17,486 bases of DNA. Origin: CAYJAD01 sp964369995 (lineage in GTDB: Bacteria > Desulfobacterota > Desulfovibrionia > Desulfovibrionales > Desulfovibrionaceae). Both the position numbers and the translations under genes were made by a program. The notes below the pieces were generated by a model. That model was not told the origin of the DNA. It did no database searches and saw only the letters and a program-made list of their open reading frames with translations. Location of the stretch: assembly GCA_964369995.1 (NCBI GenBank), contig CAYJHH010000059.1, positions 1 to 17,486 of the forward strand. Direction: 5' to 3'. Shown in pieces: positions 7,103 through 15,415 of this stretch (positions are counted from its first letter, which is position 1; each line of letters starts with the position of its first letter).

Positions 7103-7642
7103 TTAAAGCGTCTTTTTAAGCTGTGCCAATTTACCTTCAACGCGCTTGGCATCTTCCCATTGGCGGCATTGCGGGCATAATGTACGTATATGTTCAGGAT
7201 CTATATCAGTATTGGTGGCATACAGTTTTTGAGCCATATCCAAGGGTAAAAGGCGCATGCCCGCACCGCAACGACTACAGGGAACATAGGGCATGTACTT
7301 TTTTTCAATCCAAGTAAATTTTTCTTCTTGTATGTGCGCATTGTGCCAATCATTGCTGAGGCTAATGGCTTTGGTGGGGCAAAAATGGCGGCATTGTGCA
7401 CAAAGGCAACAGCTATTATGCCATACGCTTAAGTCATAGCCCGATTGATCACTGCGCACCGTAATATTAATGGCACCGGGAGCGCAAACATGGCGGCAAA
7501 TGCCGCAACCCATGCAGCGATCAGCATCAAGGGTCACCTTGCCGCGAAAACGCTCAGGGGTGAAGGTTTCCCCCAAGGGGAAGGGATCCGTGCTTGGGCC
7601 TTTACGCAAGTTTTGGGCTAAAACTTTGAGGAATTTTGACAT
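7103..7642 (-). CDS. cooX: CooX, NuoI-like 2[4Fe-4S] hydrogenase subunit
   Basis: A 179-residue iron-sulfur subunit that relays electrons between the CooF-like donor and the small subunit. Two classical [4Fe-4S] motifs are present: C43-x2-C46-x2-C49-x3-C53 and C78-x2-C81-x2-C84-x3-C88. The C-terminal third carries two additional CxxC pairs (C122/C125 and C156/C159) that look like a zinc-ribbon or further metal site. GGAGGGA precedes the start, within the end of cooL, and the genes are separated by a single base, indicating coupled translation. Confidence 0.9.
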   Translation of the reverse strand: MSKFLKVLAQNLRKGPSTDPFPLGETFTPERFRGKVTLDADRCMGCGICRHVCAPGAINITVRSDQSGYDLSVWHNSCCLCAQCRHFCPTKAISLSNDWHNAHIQEEKFTWIEKKYMPYVPCSRCGAGMRLLPLDMAQKLYATNTDIDPEHIRTLCPQCRQWEDAKRVEGKLAQLKKTL

Positions 7643-7643
7643 A

Positions 7644-8084
7644 CTATCCCTCCAATCCTAATTTTTTCAGCCATATTTTTCTGGCCAAAACCACCCCTTC
7701 CAAAATGGATTGTGGACGTGGCGGACAGCCGGGAACGTTGACATCAATGGGTATATATCTGTCTAAAGGCCCTTCAATACTATAGCCTTCGCGAAATACA
7801 CCGCCGGAAATGGGGCAAATACCCACAGCCACCGTTACTTTAGGCTCGGGGATTTCATGCCAAACGCGCAAAACTTTTTCCTTTACCTGTGTGGTGAGGG
7901 GGCCGGTTATGAGCACAATATCGGCATGGCGTGGGCTACCACAATATTTACAGCCAAGGCGTTCCACGTCGTAGCGCGGGATGCAGGCTGTGGTGGCCAG
8001 CTCCACATCGCAGCCATTGCAAGAGCCTGCATTGATGCGAAACAGCCAAGGAGAGCGCACGGAAAGTTTTTTTAAAATATTCAT
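7644..8084 (-). CDS. cooL: CooL, hydrogenase small subunit
   Basis: A 146-residue NuoB-like small subunit carrying the proximal [4Fe-4S] cluster next to the NiFe site. The expected ligands are C22 and C25 (SCNGCDVE), C90 (GICPISGG) and C120 (VPGCPPRP). It is the short, tail-less form typical of group 4 hydrogenases, with no Tat signal, so it is cytoplasmic-facing. Extra cysteines C34, C45 and C48 occur in the same N-terminal part. A strong AAGGAG lies seven bases before the ATG. It is 14 bases after cooK. Confidence 0.95.
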   Translation of the reverse strand: MNILKKLSVRSPWLFRINAGSCNGCDVELATTACIPRYDVERLGCKYCGSPRHADIVLITGPLTTQVKEKVLRVWHEIPEPKVTVAVGICPISGGVFREGYSIEGPLDRYIPIDVNVPGCPPRPQSILEGVVLARKIWLKKLGLEG

Positions 8085-8098
8085 GAAATCTCCTTAAG

Positions 8099-9073
8099 CT
8101 ATTGTATCCATACAAGTAAAAGACTTATAAGGGCAAGCATGGTGGGATATTTAATATAAAAACCTAAGGCTTGGTCAATGCGAAAACGCCCTGTGGCAGA
8201 CTTTACCAAAGTGAGAGCCAAGGCCATAAGTAGCAGGCATTTGACAAAAAACCATATAATATTCACAAACCAAAATTCCCCTAAACTTCCCGGAAAGGCT
8301 CCCGGAAAAAAGAGCGCCACCCCAAGGCCAAGAACCACAAAGGTTTTAAGAGCTGAGCCCAAAAAGAACAAGGCTAAAGGTGGGCCGCTGTATTCTAATA
8401 AAGGGCCTTCGAGGATTTCAGTTTCTGCTTCGGGAATATCAAAGGGCAAGGTGCCCATGGTGCCGGGTAAAAAGAGTAAATAGGCTATAAGAGCCGGAAT
8501 CATGGCGGGATTTAAAGCTAAAATACCGTATTCTTGCTGAAAAGCTAAAATGGCTTGTAAGGAAAATTCCGCTCCCACACCTGTGGCCTTGCCCACAAGC
8601 ATGGCCACAGCTAAAAGTATGCCCAAAAGTGGTATTTCATAGGCTAACATCATGAGCATTTCACGCGAAAAGCCAAGCGCTCCGAAAGGGGAAGAGGATG
8701 CGGTGGCGCCCAGCATAAGCGCTATGGCAGGAATGGGCAAAAGATAAAAAATCACCAATAGGTCACCCATATGACTCATGCCATCATAGAGGCCGCTGAC
8801 AGGAATAAAAGCTGCGCATACAGCCATGCCCACAAAGCCCACCACAGGTGCCAACAAAAAAGCTGTACGGTGTGCCGTTTCGGGAATAAGGGTTTCTTTG
8901 GTAAGTAATTTGGCAATATCAAACCACGGTTGCAGGAGGGGAGGCCCCACACGCCTTTGCAAGCGCGCTTCCATGCGGCGATCAAGACCCTTTAAAAAGA
9001 GCCCAAATGCCAAAGCAAATATGCCGCCGGGAAAAAGGCACATATGAAAAAGGGCCAGTAATGTGTCTACCAT
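8099..9073 (-). CDS. cooK: CooK, NuoH-like membrane subunit
   Basis: A 324-residue integral membrane protein of the NuoH/EchB/HyfC family, with about eight hydrophobic segments. It anchors the soluble hydrogenase arm and connects it to the ion-pumping module. Family motifs are the RVGPPLLQPWFDIAKLLTKE loop (41-60), REMLMMLAYEIPLL (137-150) and the acidic PFDIPEAETEILEG loop (210-223), which contributes conserved carboxylates for coupling. AAGGAG precedes the start. It begins three bases after the cooM stop codon. Confidence 0.93.
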   Translation of the reverse strand: MVDTLLALFHMCLFPGGIFALAFGLFLKGLDRRMEARLQRRVGPPLLQPWFDIAKLLTKETLIPETAHRTAFLLAPVVGFVGMAVCAAFIPVSGLYDGMSHMGDLLVIFYLLPIPAIALMLGATASSSPFGALGFSREMLMMLAYEIPLLGILLAVAMLVGKATGVGAEFSLQAILAFQQEYGILALNPAMIPALIAYLLFLPGTMGTLPFDIPEAETEILEGPLLEYSGPPLALFFLGSALKTFVVLGLGVALFFPGAFPGSLGEFWFVNIIWFFVKCLLLMALALTLVKSATGRFRIDQALGFYIKYPTMLALISLLLVWIQ

Positions 9074-9076
9074 GGT

Positions 9077-12000
9077 CTATTTCTCCTTTTTTCCTTGCGG
9101 GCTGAAAGAGGCACGCAATGCGGGCAAAAAGCTTTCGCGCCAAAAGGTCATGAGTCCGCCGTACACAGAGCTTGGCAGCATGCGACTGCTGGCTTGTTCT
9201 GGGTTCAGGCCGCAGGTGTGTACAGGGGTGATGCGATAATTTTTCCTTACAAAGTAGTTAAGCCCTTTCCATGTGCCTAAGAAAGCTAAAAACATCATGA
9301 CAAACATATTGGTGGCATTCCACGCCGCAGGGCCGTCGGTTAAGCCGGTGAGTCCCACATGCAGGCTTGAAAAGCCGTACTCTTGAATAATGCCATTGAT
9401 GGGCATAAGCATAAGCCCAGGGAAAAGCCCCAAAGCCACACAGCCCACAGCTAATATAGTCATGGGGGTACGCATGGAGCGCGGTGCATCTTCCATATGT
9501 GCCAAATGCGGCCCCGGTTGTCCCATGAAGGCCGTATGTAAAAATTTGGCAATATAGGCCAAGGTTATGACGGAACCTATGAGGGACAGTAAGGCTAAGA
9601 AAGGTTGTTGTATTTGCATAAGGGCATGGTAAATAATCCATTTGGACGTAAAACCACTGGTGGGAGGTATGCCCACCACCGAAAGGCCGGCAATGGTAAA
9701 CATGGTGAGGGTAAAGGGCATTTTATGGCCGATGCCACCTAGGTCTTGCAAGTGGTCTTTGTGGCTTTGGAACATGAGCACGCCGCACATTAGGAACAGT
9801 AAATCCTTAAAGAATATGTGGTTAACCACATGTAAAAGACCTCCGGCATAACCAAGGCTTGTACCGGCGGCTAAGGCTAAAACCATATAGCCAATTTGGC
9901 TCACGGTGGAATAAATAAAAATAAGCTTAAGGCCATTGCTGAGTAAAGCCTGAGTGGCTGCCATAACAATGGTGATGGCACCAATCCACATGATAATTAC
10001 ATGAAGGCTGTGTCTGTGATCGGCGTCTAAAGCAGAGGCAAGGGTGAGTCCGCCACCTATGAGCACAAAGAGCTTCATAAGTCCCAAAAGAGCGCTTTTT
10101 AAAAGCACGGAGGAGATGAAGCCAGAAACCGGCGTGGGCGCCAATGCCGGATGCATTTGCCAATCAATGCGGAAAGGTAATTGGGCGGCTTTCATGACAA
10201 ATCCTAAAGCCAGCAAGGCGTAAGCTGCGTAGCCTATGTTTTCCGTCATGGGCCAAACACCACTTAAAGAATTACTTAAGATGCTTAAGCTTGCTGTGAG
10301 GCTTAAGGGGGTGGCAGCGCCAAGCAGACAGACTCCAAGGAAAATACAACCGGCTCCGGCAAGGTTGAAGAGGAAGTATTTAAAGGCTTCACGCAAGCTC
10401 TCTGCAGTGCCTTCATGGGCAAGGGTAAAGTATAAAGCCCATGAGCTCATGATTTCCCAGAAAAGGAAGAAGGAGTATAGATAGGTGGCCGAGGCAAGCC
10501 CCAACAGGCCTGCGCACAATACGCAGAAAAAGGCGTAAAAGCGCCATTGGGTGTGGCTATGTTCCATATAGCCCACGGCATAGGCCATATTTAAAGCGCC
10601 AAGTAAAGGTACAATGAGCGAAAAGCCGAAGGAAAGCTTGTCCATATCTTGCCCAAAAAGTAGAACCAAAAGCGCTGTAAGTAATAAAATACCCATGGCG
10701 GCGCGTCCGGCACGCACATGGTTTGCGCGCAATATATAAGGCACCAAGGCGCCTAACATGGGAACGATAACGTAGATGGGCCAAGAAACTTGCATGCTTT
10801 GCAAAAGTGCTTGCGCTGTGTCTGTGGCGGGGAAATACTGCGCCGCTGCCGCGGTAATACTACCTTGGCTCAGCTCAGGAAAGAGCCCTAAAAGTATGCA
10901 AAGGGCTGTTAATATTCCCAAGGCAATATTCATAAAGCCTTGCTGTTCTGAGCTTAAGTGAGGTGCAGCAGGTATGGTGTTGCAAGCTTTTTCAAAGACA
11001 AGGGTGCGCAAAATACGCGTATAATAGATGGCGCCCACCAAGGATCCGGCTATAATTATCACCGCCATAAGCCAATGTCCCGTTTGTATGGCCGCTTGAA
11101 TCATAAGGAATTTACCCACAAAGCCGGCAAAGGGTGGCAAGCCCATGATGGCAATGAGGCCTACGCATAGACAGCCTACCGTAAAGGGCATGTGCTCCCC
11201 AAGGCCGCGTAAGTCTTGTAGTTTGCGGCTTCCTGTGCGTAAAATAAGAGCGCCCACACCCAAGAAGAGTAAATCTTTCATGATGGCATGGTTAATGACA
11301 TGGGTTAAGGCTGCCACGGTGGAAAGATAGGTGCCAAGCCCTAAAACCAAGACAATTTCACCCACTTGTCCCAAGGTAGAATAAGCCAAAAGGCGCTTGA
11401 TATCGTCTTGGCGTAAAGCCATAAGTTCGCCGTAAATAAGGGTAGCGCCGCCCAAAAAGCTTATCATATAGCCTATCCATGGCAGATGGCCTTGCATGGG
11501 GGCGTGTTGGGCCAAAGCTGCGCCGCCGGCTTGGCCTAGGAGTAACGAAAGTATGCCAAAAATGCCTAGCTTGGTAATAATACCCGATAAAGGCCCAGAC
11601 ACCGAGGAAGGCGCCGCAGGGTGCGCATCAGGAAGCCACGCTTGTAAAGGCACAAGGCCGGCTTTTACAGCAAAGCCTGTCAATGCCAAAATAAGGGTGA
11701 TTTTAAGGGTAAAGGAAGGCATGGCTTGGCTTATGTCCGGTATAGCTGTGAGCAATGCTGAGGAGCCGCCAAGTAAGGCTAAACCGGGTAGCATGACCAA
11801 AGCGCCACCGGCACACATAATATAATATTTGGAGCCGGCATCTAAAATGGTGGTGCTTATGGCATCTATTTTTTTGCCTATGCTTTCATGTACCACCAAA
11901 AAGTAGGAGGCAAAGGTCATAAGTTCCCAATAGCCGTAAAAATTACCAAGGTGAGACGTGCTTACAATGCCCACCAAGGCCGCAAAGGTAAGCAGTAAGA

Positions 12001-12952
12001 AGAAATAATAAGAGCGTTGCCCATGTACCATATAGCCGGCGGAATAAAGCGTCACCACAAAACCCATGCCCGTAATGAGAAGGGCAAAAAGTTTGGATAA
12101 GGGGCTCATGTCCCCAAGGAAGGCGACGGCTAAAAAGGCTAGTGCAAATATGCACAGGGCGCATTTTTCTATCCATTGCGGGCGTGTGTAGCTTAAAAGT
12201 AGAGACACAAAGGCGCCGCCAAAAAGCAGCAGAAAGGCCATATGGCTTGAGGCATGTACTATTTGTATCTGCACCATGTGGGCGCAAATATCCGTTAAAG
12301 GAGCGCGGAAAAGCCCAAAAGTCATAAGCAAAAAGGCTAAGATAAGGCTTATGATGGAAGCTTTGCCCTGCAAAGATAAAGATGCAGAATGCGCTGGCAC
12401 GTTGTGTTCATATTCCAAGTACACTTTGCGCACAGCATCAACATGCCAATAAATAAAGGTAGTAGCGCTGGCCACCACTAAAAGTATGACGGGAATGGCT
12501 GCAAAAAATTGTGCTTCTAATATGCCTTGTATAGCAAAAAAACGCCCTTCAGGTATGAGGAAGGGAGACCCGCCCACCGCTGCCAACATGCCAAAAGCAA
12601 AAAGCAGGGCGGCCAAAGGATTATGCGTCACCGCTTGATGTATACATCGGGCGCCCTTTTGCGTGCTGCCTCTTTTTTGCGCTTCATTGTACAGGGTTTC
12701 GTGAGCGCTAAAAGCCAGCGCACGCGCCGTGAGCTGAAAAAGCACAAAGAGCAATGCACCGGTGGTGGCAAGGCCTTGGGCGGCGGCAAAGGCCATCATG
12801 GCAAAACTCATATCGGCCAAAGCGCCCCAGCTTAAAAGCTTACGGTAGGAGGCGCGCGTCAAAAAAGCTTTATATGTACTATAAAGCAAGATAAGAAGAC
12901 CGCAAAAAAAGACCAAGCTATGGCCGGAAGGCTCCAATAGAGTAGGTGTCAT
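9077..12952 (-). CDS. cooM: CooM, giant antiporter-like membrane subunit with two fused NuoL/M modules
   Basis: A very hydrophobic 1291-residue protein, first gene of the operon, expected to move H+ or Na+ as the hydrogenase turns over. Two complete NuoL/NuoM/MrpD-type modules are present. Module 1 (about 240-690) has E343 (YWELMTF), K430 (AVKAGLVPLQAWLPDAHP), K519 (KRLLAYSTLGQVG), H551 and K559. Module 2 (about 725-1180) has E833 (FWEIMSSW), K921 (VMKAAQLPFRIDWQMHP), K1009, H1041 and K1049. The N-terminal region (about 30-90) resembles the second half of such a module but has lost the charged residues. The size agrees with known CooM proteins as I recall them (about 1200-1300). The frame is open up to an ATG at 13048, but those 32 residues are hydrophilic with no Shine-Dalgarno. 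The ATG at 12952 begins directly before the first membrane segment and is preferred with moderate confidence. Confidence 0.92.
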   Translation of the reverse strand: MTPTLLEPSGHSLVFFCGLLILLYSTYKAFLTRASYRKLLSWGALADMSFAMMAFAAAQGLATTGALLFVLFQLTARALAFSAHETLYNEAQKRGSTQKGARCIHQAVTHNPLAALLFAFGMLAAVGGSPFLIPEGRFFAIQGILEAQFFAAIPVILLVVASATTFIYWHVDAVRKVYLEYEHNVPAHSASLSLQGKASIISLILAFLLMTFGLFRAPLTDICAHMVQIQIVHASSHMAFLLLFGGAFVSLLLSYTRPQWIEKCALCIFALAFLAVAFLGDMSPLSKLFALLITGMGFVVTLYSAGYMVHGQRSYYFFLLLTFAALVGIVSTSHLGNFYGYWELMTFASYFLVVHESIGKKIDAISTTILDAGSKYYIMCAGGALVMLPGLALLGGSSALLTAIPDISQAMPSFTLKITLILALTGFAVKAGLVPLQAWLPDAHPAAPSSVSGPLSGIITKLGIFGILSLLLGQAGGAALAQHAPMQGHLPWIGYMISFLGGATLIYGELMALRQDDIKRLLAYSTLGQVGEIVLVLGLGTYLSTVAALTHVINHAIMKDLLFLGVGALILRTGSRKLQDLRGLGEHMPFTVGCLCVGLIAIMGLPPFAGFVGKFLMIQAAIQTGHWLMAVIIIAGSLVGAIYYTRILRTLVFEKACNTIPAAPHLSSEQQGFMNIALGILTALCILLGLFPELSQGSITAAAAQYFPATDTAQALLQSMQVSWPIYVIVPMLGALVPYILRANHVRAGRAAMGILLLTALLVLLFGQDMDKLSFGFSLIVPLLGALNMAYAVGYMEHSHTQWRFYAFFCVLCAGLLGLASATYLYSFFLFWEIMSSWALYFTLAHEGTAESLREAFKYFLFNLAGAGCIFLGVCLLGAATPLSLTASLSILSNSLSGVWPMTENIGYAAYALLALGFVMKAAQLPFRIDWQMHPALAPTPVSGFISSVLLKSALLGLMKLFVLIGGGLTLASALDADHRHSLHVIIMWIGAITIVMAATQALLSNGLKLIFIYSTVSQIGYMVLALAAGTSLGYAGGLLHVVNHIFFKDLLFLMCGVLMFQSHKDHLQDLGGIGHKMPFTLTMFTIAGLSVVGIPPTSGFTSKWIIYHALMQIQQPFLALLSLIGSVITLAYIAKFLHTAFMGQPGPHLAHMEDAPRSMRTPMTILAVGCVALGLFPGLMLMPINGIIQEYGFSSLHVGLTGLTDGPAAWNATNMFVMMFLAFLGTWKGLNYFVRKNYRITPVHTCGLNPEQASSRMLPSSVYGGLMTFWRESFLPALRASFSPQGKKEK

Positions 12953-13342
12953 AACTGTCTCGTGTTCATGCGAGTAGACTGCTCCAAATGAATAGAGCGC
13001 TACCCCATGCAATGTGTAAGGTTTACCATGGCATGGAGCTGTATCCATATGATAAGTTCATGCCATGTATAGCAATATATACTTATATGTAAGGCTATTG
13101 TGCCACGTAAGGCTGAGATATGCTTTGCATATGTGTCATACAATTCCACAAAAATGTATACAATAGAAATATTTTTGGCAAGTGTAAAATGTCACAAAGT
13201 TGTATTCTATTATGTCAACGCCAATGCCATACTTCTACATGCCTTCACAGCGCGTGCATGTGGACGACATATGGACAAAGAGTTTTTTTCTGGCTAGATT
13301 AGCTTGAGAAAAATAAAATACCCTTTAGGAGGAAGACAGTAT
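12953..13342. other. Divergent intergenic region between cooM and dhaK
   Basis: Promoters for both the hydrogenase operon (minus) and the dha operon (plus) should lie here. It is AT-rich. I see a minus-strand TATACA (13066-13071) that could be a -10 for cooM and a plus-strand TACAAT (13159-13164) that could serve dhaK, but neither has a good -35. A near-palindrome CTTATATGTAAG lies at 13082-13093. I found no clear match to the CooA site TGTCA-N6-CGACA, nor to a CRP/FNR dyad or a sigma-54 promoter. Short reading frames in it have no gene-like features. Confidence 0.4.
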
Positions 13343-14332
13343 ATGAAAAAGATTATTAATGATGTGAGCCGCGTGGAGCAAGAAATGATTGAGGGCTTGG
13401 TAAAAGCGCACCCTAAGCATTTACGTAAGCTTGATGCGGGCAATATTGTGGTGCGTGCCACAGCCAAACAGGGAAAGGTCACACTTATAAGCGGCGGCGG
13501 TAGCGGGCATGAGCCTGCCCATGGCGGCTTTGTGGGTGAAGGTATGCTTGATTGCGCCGTAGCCGGAGCTGTATTTACTTCTCCTACGCCTGACCAAGTG
13601 TATGAAGGCATTAAAGCTATTGCCTCAGAGCAAGGTGTGCTCATGGTGGTGAAAAACTATTCCGGCGACATTATGAACTTTGAAATGGCTGCGGATATGG
13701 CGCGTGATGAAGGCCACACTGTGGATTATGTGGTGGTCAATGATGATGTGGCTGTGGAAGATAGCCTGTATACCACAGGACGCCGCGGCGTTGCTGGTAC
13801 GGTATTTGTGCATAAAATTGCCGGTGCCAAAGCAGAAAGCGGCGCTAGCCTTGAGCAAGTAAAAGCCACAGCGCAAAAGGTTATTGATAATGTGCGTACC
13901 ATGGGCATGGCCATTAGCCCTTGCACCGTGCCTGCAGCGGGTAAACCCGGTTTTGAATTGGAAGAGGATGCCATGGAAATAGGCATTGGTATTCATGGGG
14001 AACCCGGCACGCATCGTGAACCCTTACAATCTGCCGACGCCATTGTGACCTTGCTTATGGATAAAATTTTGGTTGATATTGACTATGCCAAAAGTGAAGT
14101 GGCGGTGATGATTAATAGCGCCGGTGCTACGCCCCCCATGGAACTCTATATTATTAATAATAAAGTGCATGATATACTCACCGAAAAGGGCATAAGCATT
14201 TATAAAACCTTTGTGGGTAATTATATGACTTCCATTGATATGGCAGGTTTTTCCATTACCTTACTTCGTCTGGATGCAGAGCTGAAGGCTTTACTGGATG
14301 CCCCTGCAGATACACCTGCCTTTGTGGCGTAA
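13343..14332 (+). CDS. dhaK: DhaK, dihydroxyacetone-binding subunit of PTS-dependent DHA kinase
   Basis: A 329-residue subunit that binds dihydroxyacetone covalently and presents it for phosphorylation by DhaL, giving dihydroxyacetone phosphate. Key residues fall at the same numbers as in the E. coli enzyme: GGGSGHEPAH at 51-60 with H56, D109 in NYSGDIMNFE, and H218 in GIGIHGEPG, the histidine forming the hemiaminal bond with substrate. The ATG at 13343 has a perfect AGGAGG at 13328-13333, nine bases upstream, and yields the usual MKKxIND start. An upstream ATG at 13304 would add 13 residues overlapping that site and is rejected. First gene of dhaKLM. Confidence 0.96.
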   Translation: MKKIINDVSRVEQEMIEGLVKAHPKHLRKLDAGNIVVRATAKQGKVTLISGGGSGHEPAHGGFVGEGMLDCAVAGAVFTSPTPDQVYEGIKAIASEQGVLMVVKNYSGDIMNFEMAADMARDEGHTVDYVVVNDDVAVEDSLYTTGRRGVAGTVFVHKIAGAKAESGASLEQVKATAQKVIDNVRTMGMAISPCTVPAAGKPGFELEEDAMEIGIGIHGEPGTHREPLQSADAIVTLLMDKILVDIDYAKSEVAVMINSAGATPPMELYIINNKVHDILTEKGISIYKTFVGNYMTSIDMAGFSITLLRLDAELKALLDAPADTPAFVA

Positions 14333-14378
14333 TGGCTGTATAGGTTGGAATTTTTTACAAGAGAATTATGAGGAAAGT

Positions 14379-15002
14379 ATGTTTGATACCATAAAGCTTA
14401 AGCAAGTGATAGCCCAAAGCGCTTCTTGCATCATTGAGCATAAAGAAATGCTGACAGATTTAGACATTGCCATAGGCGATGGCGATCATGGCATTAACAT
14501 GGCGCGCGGCGCAGAAGAAGTGCAAAAAAAGCTTGATAGCTTAGATGGAAAAGATGCAGGTACCATCATAAAAAGCGTGGGCATGACCTTGGTGAGCACC
14601 GTGGGCGGCGCATCAGGCCCCTTATACGGCACGGCGCTCATGAAAGCCGCCGCCGTGGTGGCCGATAAGCAAAGCATAAATGAGGAAGACGCCCTTGCCA
14701 TGCTGGAGGCAGCCATTGAAGGGGTGAAGATGCGTGGTAAGTCCACTCAAGGGGAAAAGACCATGCTTGATGCGCTTATTCCCGCTTTTGAGGCCTTGCA
14801 AAAGGCGCCTGTAGGTCAAAAGGCGGCGAGCTTTGATGATGCTGTGCAAGCGGCAGAGCAGGGCGTGGCCTATACCAAAACCATTGTGGCCACCAAGGGG
14901 CGTGCATCGTACCTAGGAGAGCGCAGCCTTGGGCATCAAGACCCAGGCGCCACTTCCACAGCACTTATTTTGCAAGTCATCGCTTCGGCGCTTAAGGCTT
15001 AA
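14379..15002 (+). CDS. dhaL: DhaL, ADP-binding phosphotransfer subunit of DHA kinase
   Basis: A 207-residue subunit that keeps a bound ADP/ATP as cofactor, accepts phosphate from DhaM and transfers it to dihydroxyacetone on DhaK. The magnesium-binding aspartates are D29, D34 and D36 in the LDIAIGDGDHG motif. Downstream GGASGPLYG, the GEKTMLDAL stretch and the C-terminal GxRSLGHQDPGATS loop are all typical. The chosen ATG at 14379 has GAGG five bases upstream. A longer frame starting inside dhaK is less plausible. It lies 46 bases after dhaK and 13 bases before dhaM. Confidence 0.95.
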   Translation: MFDTIKLKQVIAQSASCIIEHKEMLTDLDIAIGDGDHGINMARGAEEVQKKLDSLDGKDAGTIIKSVGMTLVSTVGGASGPLYGTALMKAAAVVADKQSINEEDALAMLEAAIEGVKMRGKSTQGEKTMLDALIPAFEALQKAPVGQKAASFDDAVQAAEQGVAYTKTIVATKGRASYLGERSLGHQDPGATSTALILQVIASALKA

Positions 15003-15015
15003 ACAAAGGGATTAT

Positions 15016-15405
15016 ATGTTAGGAATTGTTTTAGTTTCTCACAGCGCTAAGCTTGCTGAAGGCGCTGTGGAGCTTGTTAAAATGTTAGCGGAAGATGTGC
15101 CTGTGGTGGCGGCCGGCGGTTTAGAAGACGGAACCTTAGGCACCAGTTTTGAAAAAATCTCTGCAGCCATTGAAAGCGTGTATGACGCGCAAGGTGTACT
15201 TGTTTTTTGCGATATGGGCAGTGCCATTATGACCAGTGAAATGGTGCTGGAAAATATGCCTGAAAAACGCATAAAAATTGTGGATGCTCCCTTGGTGGAA
15301 GGCGCCTTGGTGGCGGCCATGGCTGCCCTTGGCGGCGATGATTTGGACGCGGCTCTTATACAGCTTAACGCACCGAATGCTTTTGCAAAGGGCCTAAGCT
15401 CTTAA
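15016..15405 (+). CDS. dhaM: DhaM, EIIA-type phosphocarrier of DHA kinase (single-domain form)
   Basis: A 129-residue protein of the mannose-type EIIA fold that carries phosphate from the PTS to DhaL. The phosphorylated histidine is H9 in LVSHSAKLAEG. The AAGGLEDGTLGTSFEKI segment and the CDMGSAIMTSE loop are family features. Unlike the E. coli protein, which fuses EIIA to HPr-like and EI-like domains, this is EIIA alone, so free EI and HPr encoded elsewhere must phosphorylate it. AAGGG lies five bases before the ATG. The stop codon sits within a tandem 9-base repeat, GCTCTTAAG, at 15398-15415. Confidence 0.95.
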   Translation: MLGIVLVSHSAKLAEGAVELVKMLAEDVPVVAAGGLEDGTLGTSFEKISAAIESVYDAQGVLVFCDMGSAIMTSEMVLENMPEKRIKIVDAPLVEGALVAAMAALGGDDLDAALIQLNAPNAFAKGLSS

Positions 15406-15415
15406 GGCTCTTAAG
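15398..15415 (+). repeat. Tandem 9-bp repeat over the dhaM stop codon
   Basis: Two exact head-to-tail copies of GCTCTTAAG (15398-15406 and 15407-15415) cover the last codons and stop of dhaM. A third copy occurs at 15681-15689. It may be simple slippage. Confidence 0.7.

Noticed and set aside
12953..13048. 32-residue N-terminal extension of CooM from the ATG at 13048
   Set aside because: No Shine-Dalgarno sequence and hydrophilic residues; the ATG at 12952 directly precedes the first membrane segment. The longer form remains possible.
12953..13342. CooA-type operator, CRP/FNR dyad or sigma-54 promoter for cooM
   Set aside because: Partial matches such as TGTCGTCCACATGCAC (minus strand, near 13255-13270) and TGGCAC (minus strand, near 13100) fail in the second half-site or in spacing.
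13304..13342. Extended DhaK start
   Set aside because: It would translate through the perfect AGGAGG that serves the ATG at 13343, and family members start at the latter position.
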